Source: Chelatococcus albus (lineage in GTDB: Bacteria > Pseudomonadota > Alphaproteobacteria > Rhizobiales > Beijerinckiaceae). Taken from it: a stretch of DNA of 57,168 nt. Below the pieces are notes generated by a model, which had not been told where the DNA came from, ran no database searches, and was given only the letters and a program-made list of their open reading frames with translations. Position numbers and translations under genes: made by a program. Positions within the stretch are counted from its first letter, which is position 1; every line of letters starts with the position of its first letter. The stretch covers positions 1-57,168 of the forward strand of contig NZ_JASJEV010000017.1 of the NCBI RefSeq assembly GCF_030067675.1. The letters run 5' to 3'. Positions 26,930-36,169 of the stretch are shown in pieces.

Positions 26930-27187
26930 ATGGGAGTGGCCGACGCGAGCACGATCACCGCCTGGCGCGGCGCTGGCTTTCAGTACGGCAGCCTGCGGCT
27001 GTTGCATGTGAGCATGACGGCGGCAGGCTCCATCGCCCTCAGGCGCGAGATGCGGCGGCACCTCCCGCGACCTTCGGTGCCCGTGCTGATCGGCGCCGCC
27101 GATCTGCACTTCACGGCGCCGGTGGTCGACGATCTCGGCGTGGTGACGGAGGCGGTCGACTGGGCCTTCTCCCTCGAAATGGCCTGA
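26930..27187 (+). CDS. Small hypothetical protein
   Basis: 85-residue frame starting with MGVADASTITAWRGAGFQYG and containing VPVLIGAADLHFTAPVVDDL. I do not recognise a family. It lies 27 bases after the M35-like stop, with GACGGGGG just before the ATG; a GTG six bases further in is an alternative start. The composition looks protein-like (hydrophobic and charged residues alternate sensibly) but coding status is uncertain. The following 230 bases to 27417 hold no gene. Confidence 0.35.
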   Translation: MGVADASTITAWRGAGFQYGSLRLLHVSMTAAGSIALRREMRRHLPRPSVPVLIGAADLHFTAPVVDDLGVVTEAVDWAFSLEMA

Positions 27188-27417
27188 ACCGGCCGGGTCG
27201 CCATCGTCCGGTCGCTCGGCGATACCCCGGTGCGCCGCCTCCCATGATCAGGGCCGCCTTCCCGCCAACCGCCGGTCGTCGGTTCGCGAAGTGTTGTTCG
27301 CGCACCTGGCCGCGAGCGGCCTTGAACGGGGCGGTGCCCGAGCCTAGATCGAAAAAGAGCGCGTGCTCTGCACGCGATCTGTCTGCTCTGGTTGATCTTC
27401 ACGTGTGGAGGTTGGTC

Positions 27418-27780
27418 ATGGCAACGACGCTGATGGAAGGCAGAAGACCCCAGGACTGGGTCAACCTGGTCCTTGCCGCGTGTCTGTTCTTCTCCCCCTG
27501 GATCGTCGGCTTCTCGGGCGAGACCATGCCGGCGTGGAACGCCTGGATTGTCGCCGTGGTATTCGCCGTGGTCACGATCGCAGCGCTCTCGGCCTTCGCC
27601 GAATGGGAGGAGTGGCTGAACGTGGTGCTCGGGGCCTGGATGATCGTGTCGCCTTGGGCGCTCGGCTTCGCGAGCAACATGGGCGCGCTGTGGACCCATG
27701 TGGTTCTGGGCGTGCTGACCGTTGCCGCATCGGGCTGGGCGGTCTGGGACTATCGACACAGCCCGCATGCCACCGCTTGA
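27418..27780 (+). CDS. SPW-repeat membrane protein
   Basis: 120-residue integral membrane protein with two copies of the SPW motif, FFSPWIVGFSG (about 25-35) and IVSPWALGFAS (about 80-90), each at the end of a hydrophobic helix pair, giving about four membrane segments. The fold is a tandem duplication with the recurring element W-[LV]-N-[LV]-V-L (WVNLVLAA and WLNVVLGA). The ATG is preceded by GGAGG at 27407-27411. Function of SPW proteins is unknown. It has no obvious operon partner. Confidence 0.88.
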   Translation: MATTLMEGRRPQDWVNLVLAACLFFSPWIVGFSGETMPAWNAWIVAVVFAVVTIAALSAFAEWEEWLNVVLGAWMIVSPWALGFASNMGALWTHVVLGVLTVAASGWAVWDYRHSPHATA

Positions 27781-27909
27781 CCACGGGACGCATGACCCGA
27801 GACTGGAGTCCGCTGCCGAGACAGCGGGCTCCTTCATTGCGAGCTTCCCTTCCACCGACGGCCCGTCCGCGGTGCAACCATGCCGGCCCCGCCTGCAACG
27901 GGCCGCTGG

Positions 27910-30065
27910 TCAGAGCGGCACGCGCAGGCTCAGGACGATCGACCGGGGCGCTCCGGGGCTGATCTGCGAGTTGGTCGAGGCTGCTTCGAAATATCTGGCG
28001 TTGAACAGGTTGTTGACGGAGAGGTTCGCCTCGAACCGCGGGTGCTTGTAATAGAGCCGCGCGTCCGTCCTCACATAGCCGGGCAGCCGCACCGTATCGT
28101 CCGCCGTGGCGTAGCGCGCGCCGACATAGGTCAGGCCGCCGCCGATGCCGAACCCGGCACCGATCTCGTAGTTTGTCCAGACCTGCGCCGCGTGGCGCGG
28201 CACGTTGGCTGGGCGCGCGCCGACAGGGAAGTTGTTCGACTTCGTGATCTCAGCGTCGATGTAGGTGTAGGCGGCCCGCACATCCCAGCCGTCCAGCGGC
28301 TTGGCGACGAGATCCACCTCGACGCCCTGATGCCGCTGCTCGCCGACCGCGAGGCGGACATTGGGGCGGGCGGGATCGTTCGTTGCGACGTTGGCCTTGT
28401 CGACGCGGTAGAGGGCGAGGCTGCCCTGCAGGCGGCCGTCGAACCAGTCCGTCTTGGCGCCCACCTCGATGAGGTCGGTGCGCTCGGGCCTGAGGTCGGC
28501 GAGGTTCTGCGAGAAGAAGAAGCTGCTACCCGTCGGCTGATAGCTGCGGCTCGCCGTGCCGTAGAAGGAGAGCTGCGGCAGCGGTCGGTAGACGAGCCCG
28601 AGGCGGGGACTGAACGTGTCGTCCGTCCGCTGCAGCACCTGACCGTTGAGGCGGCTGAGCTGGTGCTGATCGAAGCGGTCGACACGGGCGCTGGCGAGGA
28701 GGTGCCACTCCTCCGAGAACTTGATCTGGTCCTGCAGATAGGCACCGACGGCATGCTCGTGAACGCCGCGTCGATGGCGGCCGTCGTGAAGGTCGGGCGC
28801 GGCGCCGTGTGGACAGGGTTGAAGATGTCGATCGACGGCGCGGCCGCGTTCTTGCTCAGGAAATCGCGCTCCTGGCGGCCATATTCGAGGCCGGCCAGCA
28901 CCACGTGCTCGGCACCGAGGAAGCCGAAGCGGTGGGTCGACTCCAATTGGTCGAAGTAGTTGCGCTGGGGTACGGAGAAGAAATTGTAGCTGCGGCTGAG
29001 CGCCCGACCATTCGCCGCGAGTGTGCCGTTGCGCGTGCCGAGCTGCTCGATGTCGGCATCGCTCACCCGGAAGACGTTGCGCAGCGTCCAGTCCGTCGTC
29101 GGCGAATAGGTCACGGCCACGGTGCCGTTGACGACATCGGCGCGCTGGTAGTCGAACGGCTCACCGAGGAAGGTGCTGCGCGGCACACGGACGGGCCGCC
29201 CCTGGAAGGAGGGGATGCCCCGGTCGGGCGTACGTTCGTCGTGCAGGTACTCGATCTGGCCGAGCACCTCGAGATCGGCCGAGGGCCGGTAGGCAAGGGA
29301 CGGGGCGATGAAGTGGCGCTGCGAGTCGACGAAGTCGCGGAAGCTGTCGGCATCCTCGATGGCGCCGTCGAGGCGATAGAAGAACGGCGTGTCGCCGATG
29401 CGCCCGCCGAAGTCCCCTTCCAGGCGCTTGTAGCCGAAGCTGCCGCCCGACAGCGTGAGCGAGCGCGCGGGATCGCTCGGCGGCTTGCGCGTGATGAGGT
29501 TGAGGAGGCCGCCCGCCGAGCCGCGCCCGTAGAGCGCGGCCGAGGGTCCCTTGAGCACCTCGATGCGCTCGATATTGGCGAGGTCCCGGTACTGCTGGAA
29601 GGCGTCGTCGCGCACGCCGTCCTTGAACACGTCCGTGAGCGCCGGGAAGCCGCGGATGGTGAAATCATCGCGCGCGCCCTCGCCCTGCAGGGTGAAGACG
29701 CCGCTCGCGAGCGTGGCGACGTCCTTCAACCGCTGCGGATTCCGTTCCTCGATCACCTCCCGCGGGATCGCCTGGATGGCCTGCGGGGTCTCGATGAGCG
29801 GCGTCGGCGTCTTGAGCGCGGCCGAGAAGCCGGGGGGCAGGGGGCCGAGGAAGCCGCCACCAATGGTCAGCCCCGTCACGTCGATCGCCGGCAGTTCGAT
29901 GGCGCCCGCGGCCGTGCGCGAGACGCTGTCCTCGGCCGCAGCCGGCTGCATCGCTGCCAGGGCGAGCGCGGCGCCGAGCGCCGTCGTCGCGAGAAAGCCG
30001 GCCGTCAAGGCGCGGGCCCTCCCGCATGTCATGCAGGATCGGGACTGGTGATCGTCACTCATCAT
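27910..30065 (-). pseudogene. TonB-dependent siderophore receptor, frameshifted
   Basis: Outer-membrane receptor of about 718 residues if repaired. Signal peptide about 1-45; plug domain with TPQAIQAIPREVIEERNPQR and RIEVLKGPSAALYGRGSAGG; beta-barrel through to the C-terminal PRSIVLSLRVPL. The frame breaks at 28759-28760: upstream reads FTTAAIDAAFT, and one missing base restores EHAVGAYLQDQIKFSEEWHL in the frame that continues cleanly to 27910. The ATG at 30065 has AGGAG about 8 bases upstream. It resembles ferric siderophore (FhuE/FpvA-like) receptors. Either inactivated or a single-base sequencing error. No siderophore synthesis gene is nearby. Confidence 0.85.
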
Positions 30066-30951
30066 TGGCTCCTGTCGGCTGGGTGCAAGGCCCGCCCACG
30101 CGTGGATACTGGAGGGATGGAGGCCGCCTTCTGCGAGGCGGCGGTCGCGCAATCCGCACAATCGCGGACGCTTCCCGCGAGGCGCTCGTTCGTCGACGGA
30201 TCGAGGTTGGAAGGGGAGTTGGCGGCGCGCGGGCTGACGCGGCCATGATGGTGTCGGGATCCGGTCCGCGCATGCAGGCATGCGCCGGGGAGCCGCCCCT
30301 GCGGAACGGCTATCCGCTTTCGCCTCTCGTGCCAGCGGCCTTCGCCGCGACCGCTGTGGCGCTGATGCATGGGATATTGGTGAAGCCCGGCGGTGGCTGG
30401 CACATGTCGCTGACGAGGGATTTCGATCACAACCCGCGCGGGTGCTAGGTTGAGTCAGCCGCCGAAGCAAGCTGCCGCCGGTCTTTTTCTGTCCAATGTT
30501 CGTTGCAATGCGAAAGTGTTGTATTCGTTCAACATAATGAAATGAGAATAATTTAAATTTCTGATGCCGTTCGGTCCGATGATGGCATGCGCGGCCGCGG
30601 GCTTTGCTGGCACCTCTTTCTCTGCCGCCCCCGAGGCGCGGCCGGGTCGAGGAGGACAGGCCGTGCCGAGATGACGGGGGGACGCTTCTCGCCTGAACCT
30701 CATGCTGGCACCCCGGAAGCCGCTTCAGCGGCTGTCCGGGGCCTAGAACCGATTACGGTGGAGCATGAGCGCAGCGGGCCGCCGCGCCTTGCGATCACCC
30801 GCATCGGTTCTGGAACTGCCGCCGCGGTGGCCCCTTGGGTCGCATCAGGCCGTGGTCGCTCGGGACGATGGTGGTGTTTCGGCGCGAGCCTCGGCCGGTG
30901 ACGGGGCGGCCCGGGAACGAGGACATATCCGAAAGCTGCGCCGCGAGCGCC
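30066..30951. other. Long gene-free region with an AT-rich promoter-like island
   Basis: Nearly 900 bases without a credible gene; the reading frames are arginine/proline/histidine-rich and mutually inconsistent. At about 30480-30565 there is a sharp AT-rich island including ATGAGAATAATTTAAAT (30542-30558), which resembles a Fur/Irr-type iron box in part. It could be the iron-regulated promoter of the receptor 480 bases away on the minus strand, with a long leader, but this is uncertain. No riboswitch that I could fold was found. Confidence 0.4.
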
Positions 30952-31266
30952 TCACTCGGCGATGGTGCGGAATGCGAGCGCGTCGAGGATCTTCACCTTC
31001 TCGCCCTCCGAGGCTGCGGCATAGGCCGCGGCCTGTTCGAGGAGCTTCATCGTCGTCTCGCGGGCGGCGTGGGCGACCTCCGCCGGGAAGGGCTCGCCGT
31101 AGTAGCGGTCGATGAGGCTGTCGAGAGCCGTGACGAGGAGCTGCCGCAGCGCGGCATCCGGCGCGCCCGAGCGCGCATCCTTGGCGCACATCTCGCGCAG
31201 GGAGGAATAGGTTCGGATGCCCTCGTTCTGCTGACGGAACCAGTCCAGCAATTCGCTCGTCGTCAT
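30952..31266 (-). CDS. Hypothetical 104-residue protein, last gene of the orotate-like operon
   Basis: Small soluble, helix-rich protein starting MTTSELLDWFRQQNEG. It contains LLVTALDSLIDRYYGEPFPA and the alanine-rich MKLLEQAAAYAAASEGEKV. I do not recognise a family. The ATG at 31266 has GAGGGAG close upstream, a good ribosome-binding site, and it follows pyrE by 73 bases on the same strand, so it is probably co-transcribed. Its restriction to this kind of operon would be informative about a special role. Confidence 0.65.
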   Translation of the reverse strand: MTTSELLDWFRQQNEGIRTYSSLREMCAKDARSGAPDAALRQLLVTALDSLIDRYYGEPFPAEVAHAARETTMKLLEQAAAYAAASEGEKVKILDALAFRTIAE

Positions 31267-31339
31267 CGCTCCCTCGCGAAGAATGGCGGCCGCGCCGCCC
31301 TGGGATGGGGCCGACGTTCCCGCCCGGCCGCGGCCGGTC

Positions 31340-32011
31340 TCAGAAGTCGGCCTTGCCACCGTGCCTGGCCGACCACTCGGCCGGGGCATGGAGAAACCTC
31401 TCGACCTCGTCGAGCGTGCTCGCCGCGAAGTAGCTGCGCGAGCGCGCCTCCTCGAGCACGTCCCACCAGGTGGCGAGCGCGTGCATCTTGATGCCGTGCT
31501 CGGCGAGCGTGGCCGTGCTCTCCTTGAAGATGCCGTAGTGGAACACGACGAAGGTGTGCGCCACCTCGGCGCCGGCGCGCCGCAGCGCCTCGGCGAAGGC
31601 GAGCTTGGAGCGCCCGTCCGTCGTCAGGTCCTCGACGAGCAGCACCCGCGCGCCCTCCCGGATGTCGCCCTCGATCTGCGCGTTGCGGCCGAAGCCCTTG
31701 GCCTTCTTGCGCACGTAGAGCATGGGCAGCATCAGCCGGTCCGCGAGCCAAGCCGCGAAGGGAATGCCGGCCGTCTCGCCGCCCGCCACGGCGTCGATCG
31801 ATTCGGTGCCGATCTCGGCGAGGATCTGCTCGGCGGCGAAGTCCATGAGCCGCCGGCGCAGGCGCGGGAAGGAGATGAGCTTGCGGCAGTCGACATAGAC
31901 GGGGCTCGCCCAGCCCGAGGTGAAGATGAAGGGCTTTTCGGCGTTGAACTGGATGGCCGAGACCTCCAGCATCATGCGCGCCGTCTGGGAAGCGATGAAT
32001 TTCCTGTCCAT
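31340..32011 (-). CDS. pyrE: Orotate phosphoribosyltransferase
   Basis: 223-residue OPRTase converting orotate and PRPP into OMP. Family marks are [55 protein letters not shown] and the PRPP loop [14 protein letters not shown]. The loop differs from the VITAGT form of enteric PyrE but, as I recall, is the usual alphaproteobacterial form. It follows pyrC by 29 bases. In this operon it would send imported or recycled orotate into UMP synthesis. Confidence 0.94.
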   Translation of the reverse strand: MDRKFIASQTARMMLEVSAIQFNAEKPFIFTSGWASPVYVDCRKLISFPRLRRRLMDFAAEQILAEIGTESIDAVAGGETAGIPFAAWLADRLMLPMLYVRKKAKGFGRNAQIEGDIREGARVLLVEDLTTDGRSKLAFAEALRRAGAEVAHTFVVFHYGIFKESTATLAEHGIKMHALATWWDVLEEARSRSYFAASTLDEVERFLHAPAEWSARHGGKADF

Positions 32012-32040
32012 GTCTCTCGGCCTCGGTCTCGCGTTGTCTC

Positions 32041-33111
32041 TCAGGCGGCGGCCGAAGCGCCGGCAGCGGTCTCGATCGTCCAAGAGATCTCTTCGCCGCC
32101 GCGGAACACGTGCACCGCGTCGCCCGACGGGAGATGGACGTCCTCGGCCACGAACCGCGACCGCTCGACGAGCGTAACGGTGCCCTCGTTCGGGGGCAGG
32201 CCGTAATGGCGCGGACCGTTCAGGCTTGCGAAGGCTTCGAGCTTGTCGAGAGCGCCCTCCTCCTTAAAAACCTGCGCATAGCACGCGAGCGCTACCGGCG
32301 CCACGAAGAGCCCGGCGCATCCACAGGCGGCTTCCTTGGCCCGGCGCGTGTGCGGTGCCGTGTCCGTGCCGAGAAAGAAGCGCGGGTTGCCGGAGGTCGC
32401 AGCCCGGCGCAGGGCGAGGCGGTGCTTCTCGCGCTTGGCGACAGGCAGGCAGTAATAGTGCGGGCGGATGCCGCCGGCGAAGATGGCGTTGCGGTTGAAG
32501 ATCATGTGGTGCGGCGTGATGGTGGCGCCGACGCCTTCGCGTGCCTCCGTCACATAGGCCACGCCCTCCTCGGTGGTGACGTGCTCGAGCGTGACCTTGA
32601 GGCCGGGATAGCGCCTGACGAGTGGATCGAGGACGCGCTCGATGAAGACCGCCTCGCGGTCAAAGATGTCGACCGCGGCGTCGGTCACCTCTCCGTGCAC
32701 GAGAAGCGGCACGCCCGCCCTTTCCATGGCCGCAAGCACGCGGTCGACCTTGGCGAGGTCGGTGACGCCGAAGTGCGAATTCGTGGTCGCATGCTGGGGG
32801 TAGAGCTTGACGGCGGTGACGAGGCCGCGCCGGTGCCCCTCCAGGACGTCGGCAGGGTCGGTGTCGTCCGTCAGGTAGAGCGTCATCAGCGGCGTGAAGT
32901 CGCTGCCCGCAGGCAGCGCCGCCAGGATGCGGGCGCGATAGCCTTCCGCAGCGGCGCTCGTCGTCACCGGCGGCACGAGGTTCGGCATGATGATGGCGCG
33001 GGCGAACTGCTCGGCGGTGTAGGGCAGGACAGCCGCGAGCATCGCATCGTCGCGCAGGTGCACGTGCCAGTCGTCCGGGCGGCGGATGGTGATCGTCTCG
33101 GCCATGGTCAT
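32041..33111 (-). CDS. pyrC: Dihydroorotase
   Basis: 356-residue zinc amidohydrolase of the E. coli PyrC type, interconverting N-carbamoyl-L-aspartate and dihydroorotate. Metal and substrate residues are visible in DDWHVHLRD (HxH), AVKLYP (carboxylated lysine), [14 protein letters not shown] and GTDTAPH. The chosen ATG 33111 overlaps the upstream stop (ATGA); an ATG six bases later (33105) has better spacing to AGGGG and is possible. In a catabolic operon it would run in the ring-opening direction, giving carbamoyl-aspartate. Confidence 0.94.
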   Translation of the reverse strand: MTMAETITIRRPDDWHVHLRDDAMLAAVLPYTAEQFARAIIMPNLVPPVTTSAAAEGYRARILAALPAGSDFTPLMTLYLTDDTDPADVLEGHRRGLVTAVKLYPQHATTNSHFGVTDLAKVDRVLAAMERAGVPLLVHGEVTDAAVDIFDREAVFIERVLDPLVRRYPGLKVTLEHVTTEEGVAYVTEAREGVGATITPHHMIFNRNAIFAGGIRPHYYCLPVAKREKHRLALRRAATSGNPRFFLGTDTAPHTRRAKEAACGCAGLFVAPVALACYAQVFKEEGALDKLEAFASLNGPRHYGLPPNEGTVTLVERSRFVAEDVHLPSGDAVHVFRGGEEISWTIETAAGASAAA

Positions 33112-34388
33112 GCCCCTGCGGTCAAGGTCTCGTACAGAAGGTCGACGCCGGCGAGGAAATCGTCGATCTCCATCGCCTCGTCCGGGTTGTGCGACCCGTT
33201 CTCGTTTCGCACGAAAACCATCGCCGCCGGAATGCCTGCGTTGGCAAAAACGGCGGCATCATGGCCGGCCCCGCTCGCGATCGTCTCGGCGGGCAGGCCG
33301 AGGCGCCGGGAGGCGGCGAGAAGCCGCCCGACGAGCCGCTCGTCCATGCGCGCGGGCGCTGCGTCCTGCCTCGTGTCGAAGACGAAGGTGACGCCGCGCT
33401 CGCGGGCGATATTGGCGCATTCCGTCCTGAGCAGCACGTCGAAGGCTTCGAGCGTCTCGTGGCTCTGGCTGCGGATCTCGAAGCTGAAGGCGACCTCGCC
33501 CGGGATGCGGGTGGTGGCGTGCTCGGCGGGGTCCGTGCCGACGACGCCGACGGTGACGACGAGGTCGAGGCCGCGTTCGAGCAGCACACGCCAATGCTCG
33601 TCGAGCCGCGAGACCAGCTCGGCGAGGGCGAAGACCGGGTCGCTGCGCAGCCAGCGCGGCACGGCGCCGGAATGCCCCGCCCGCCCATGGCACACGAGGC
33701 GCTGATAGCGGATGTTGCCGCGGATGCCGGTGACGACCGCCGTCGGCCAGCCGCGCGCCACCATCACCGGGCCCTGCTCGATGTGCAGCTCCAGGAAGCC
33801 GGCGATGTTGCGCTTGTCGATCAGCGGCCTGCCCTCGCGCACGCCCTCGACGTCGATGCCGACGCTCGCGAGGGCCTCGCCGAGCGTGCGCGCGCCGCCG
33901 CGCTCCTTCAGTCCGAGATCGGCCGCTCGCAGGGCGCCAAGGAGCGCGCTCGAGCCGATATAGGGCTTGCCAAACCAGGGCGATTCCTCGCCGCGCAGGC
34001 CGATGACGCGCACGGGGCAGGGTGGCGTGACGCCCTCGCTGCGCATGCGCGCGAGGCAGATGAGGCCGGCGAGCACGCCGGCCGCACCGTCGTAGTTGCC
34101 GCCGCGGGGCACGGAATCGAGATGGGAACCGACGAGCATGTAGGGCCCGGGGGCCTCGTCCGGCAGCGAGAGGACCAGATTGTCGCCGGCGTCGCGGGCG
34201 ACGGCGAGGCCCTCCGCTTCCGCAAGGCGGGCCACCGCCGCCATCGCCGCGGCCTCGCCCTCGGCGAAGGCCTGGCGCGTGATGCCGACGCCGTCGAAGC
34301 CGAGGTGGCGCAGGTCATTGAAGGCCTGGGCGGCGAAAGCGTGCCAGTCGCGCGTGTTGCGCCGCAGGGAGGCTACGGGCGCGTTCAC
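33108..34388 (-). CDS. M20-family N-carbamoyl-amino-acid hydrolase (allantoate amidohydrolase/ureidopropionase type)
   Basis: 426-residue zinc-dependent amidase of the AllC/HyuC/beta-ureidopropionase group. Metal-binding and catalytic segments are [36 protein letters not shown] and the C-terminal [18 protein letters not shown] with NGSHNPDE. The dimerisation-domain motif GRAGHSG is present. The family hydrolyses N-carbamoyl compounds to amino acid, CO2 and ammonia. Its position between PyrDB and PyrC, with overlaps on both sides (ATGA each), makes N-carbamoyl-L-aspartate (ureidosuccinate) the most likely substrate; this is inferred. A role on allantoate, hydantoin products or ureidopropionate is possible in principle. 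Confidence 0.88.
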   Translation of the reverse strand: MNAPVASLRRNTRDWHAFAAQAFNDLRHLGFDGVGITRQAFAEGEAAAMAAVARLAEAEGLAVARDAGDNLVLSLPDEAPGPYMLVGSHLDSVPRGGNYDGAAGVLAGLICLARMRSEGVTPPCPVRVIGLRGEESPWFGKPYIGSSALLGALRAADLGLKERGGARTLGEALASVGIDVEGVREGRPLIDKRNIAGFLELHIEQGPVMVARGWPTAVVTGIRGNIRYQRLVCHGRAGHSGAVPRWLRSDPVFALAELVSRLDEHWRVLLERGLDLVVTVGVVGTDPAEHATTRIPGEVAFSFEIRSQSHETLEAFDVLLRTECANIARERGVTFVFDTRQDAAPARMDERLVGRLLAASRRLGLPAETIASGAGHDAAVFANAGIPAAMVFVRNENGSHNPDEAMEIDDFLAGVDLLYETLTAGA

Positions 34389-35323
34389 GACGCGGCCTCC
34401 GCCACCTGCCCGTCAAAGCCCGCGTCGGCGACGGCGCCGACGAGATTGTTGACGTCGGCAATGCCGCGCCGTCGGCAGAAGGCGGCGAGACCGTCGATCA
34501 CGCCGATCATGGCCGTCGGCCGCACGAAGGTCGTGGTGCCGACCTGCACGGCGCTCGCCCCGGCGAGCAGATATTCCACGGCGTCCTCGGCGGTGGCGAT
34601 GCCGCCGCAGCCGATGATGGGAATGCCGAGCCTGGCGGCGCACTGATAGACCATGCGCAGCGCGATGGGCTTGATCGCCGGCCCCGAGAGGCCGCCGAGC
34701 ACGTTGCCGAGCTTCGGCCGGAAGGTGTCGGTGTCGATGCGCATGGCGAGGATCGTGTTGGACACGACAACCGCGTCCGCTCCGCCGGTCTCGGCGGCGC
34801 GCGCCACAGCGACGATATCGCCGGTATTGGGCGTGAGCTTGACCCACAGGGGCAGCGACGTCGCCCGCCGCAGAGCCTCGGTGACCTGGGCGGTCAGCCG
34901 CGGCTCCATGGCGAAGGACTTTCCGTCCTCCTCGATATTGGGGCAGGAGATATTGGCCTCGATGCCGGCGACGCCGGGGATCGTCAGCGCCCGCGCCATG
35001 GCCGCGAAACCGTCCACCGTGGGCGCGGAGATGCTGACCACGAGCGGCGGCGAGAAGCGCGCGTAGAACGGCACGACGTGCTCGATGAAATGGGCGAGGC
35101 CCTTGCTCGGGATACCGATCGAATTGAGGAGCCCTTCCGCGCTCTCGCAGACGCGCGGCACCGGATTGCCGGCGCGGAAGTCCTGCGTGATCGTCTTGGT
35201 CACGAAGGCGCCGAGGCGGTTGAGGTCGAAGACCCTGTCGAGCCCCTCGGCGAAGGTGCCGGAGGCGGGCATGACGGGATTGGCGAGGGCAAGCCCGCCG
35301 ACGTCGACTGCGAGCTTCACCAT
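34385..35323 (-). CDS. pyrD: Dihydroorotate dehydrogenase, class 1B catalytic subunit
   Basis: 312-residue FMN enzyme (PyrDB type). It has MPASGTFAEG at the N-terminus, GLLNSIGIPSKG, the active-site cysteine in NISCPNIEE, the lysine in LWVKLTPNTGD, and the FMN-phosphate site IPIIGCGGIATAEDAVEYLLAGA and GTTTFVRP. Class 1B enzymes pair with PyrK to use NAD(H), in contrast to the quinone-linked membrane class 2 PyrD usual in proteobacteria. The start overlaps the pyrK end by 7 bp. With NADH it can work reductively, as in classic orotate-fermenting clostridia. Confidence 0.93.
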   Translation of the reverse strand: MVKLAVDVGGLALANPVMPASGTFAEGLDRVFDLNRLGAFVTKTITQDFRAGNPVPRVCESAEGLLNSIGIPSKGLAHFIEHVVPFYARFSPPLVVSISAPTVDGFAAMARALTIPGVAGIEANISCPNIEEDGKSFAMEPRLTAQVTEALRRATSLPLWVKLTPNTGDIVAVARAAETGGADAVVVSNTILAMRIDTDTFRPKLGNVLGGLSGPAIKPIALRMVYQCAARLGIPIIGCGGIATAEDAVEYLLAGASAVQVGTTTFVRPTAMIGVIDGLAAFCRRRGIADVNNLVGAVADAGFDGQVAEAAS

Positions 35324-36159
35324 GACGTCGCCTCCTTCAGGTCGAAGACCGGCCCGTCCCAGCACACGCGCCGGTCGACGAGGCGCCCGTCGACCTCGAA
35401 CTTGCGCACGCAGCAGAAGCACATGCCGAGGCCGCAGGCCATCTGCTGTTCGAGGGCCACCTGGCCGGCGATGCCGCGGCGGGCCGCGACATCCTTGGCG
35501 AGGCGGAAGAGGCGGTTCGACCCGCAGGTGAAGACAGCATCCGCACGGCCCGCCTCGGCGAGGCCGTCAAGAAGCGCGGCGACCCGCGCCGGTTCACTCG
35601 ATCCGTCGCTGTCGAGAACCGGCACGACCTGCGCGCCGATGGCGGCGAAGCGCTCCGCCGACATGACGAGATCGGCCCGCCGCGCGCTCAGAATCGCCGT
35701 GACGGCGATGCCCAGCGCGTGCGCGGCCTCCGCGAGCGGCGCGAGCGTGGCGAGGCCGACGCCGCGACCGAGCACGACGATGGTCCGCCAGGCGGGATCG
35801 AGGCGAAAGCCGACGCCCAGCGGCCCGAGGATGTTGAGCTCGTCGCCGGACGCGAGCGCCGTGAGCGCCCGCGTGCCGAGGCCGGTGACCTTGTAGAGGA
35901 ATTCGACCGTACCCGTCGCCGGGTCGGCGCGGTATGTGCTCATCGGCCGGCGCAGGTAGGGTTTGTCCTCCCCATTCGCGGGGCAGAGCAGGTGGAAGAA
36001 CTGGCCGGGCTCGGCGAGCGTCGCCGGCGCGCCGGCGCGAAGCACGAGATGCCGGTACTCGGCATTGACGGCGACGTGGCTCACGACCTCCGTCGGGCAA
36101 TCGGAAACGGCGGGGGCGTTCGCGGCCCCGGCGGGCCGCGTAGCATGCGCTTCGAGCAT
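35317..36159 (-). CDS. pyrK: Dihydroorotate dehydrogenase electron-transfer subunit PyrK
   Basis: 280-residue FAD and 2Fe-2S protein that links PyrDB to NAD(H). FAD site: YLRRPMSTYRA with RRP(M)S. NAD site: LGPLGVGFRL and VVLGRGVGLATLAPLAEAA. The 2Fe-2S cysteines are in CGLGMCFCC (C-x4-C-x2-C) and the following RRVCWDGPVF. It lies 10 bases after dctM and overlaps pyrD, placing transporter and enzymes on one transcript. The electron-transfer pair next to a transporter supports redox interconversion of an imported orotate/dihydroorotate. Confidence 0.92.
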   Translation of the reverse strand: MLEAHATRPAGAANAPAVSDCPTEVVSHVAVNAEYRHLVLRAGAPATLAEPGQFFHLLCPANGEDKPYLRRPMSTYRADPATGTVEFLYKVTGLGTRALTALASGDELNILGPLGVGFRLDPAWRTIVVLGRGVGLATLAPLAEAAHALGIAVTAILSARRADLVMSAERFAAIGAQVVPVLDSDGSSEPARVAALLDGLAEAGRADAVFTCGSNRLFRLAKDVAARRGIAGQVALEQQMACGLGMCFCCVRKFEVDGRLVDRRVCWDGPVFDLKEATSW

Positions 36160-36169
36160 GGCTTGCTCC

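Noticed and set aside
30062-30430. A 122-codon minus-strand frame ending with a 4-bp overlap on the receptor start
   Set aside because: Composition is Arg/His/Pro-rich, all three frames there look alike and no family is recognised; the overlap may be chance.
30066-30480. Cobalamin or other riboswitch before the TonB receptor
   Set aside because: Searched by eye for the conserved B12-box and related elements; none convincing.
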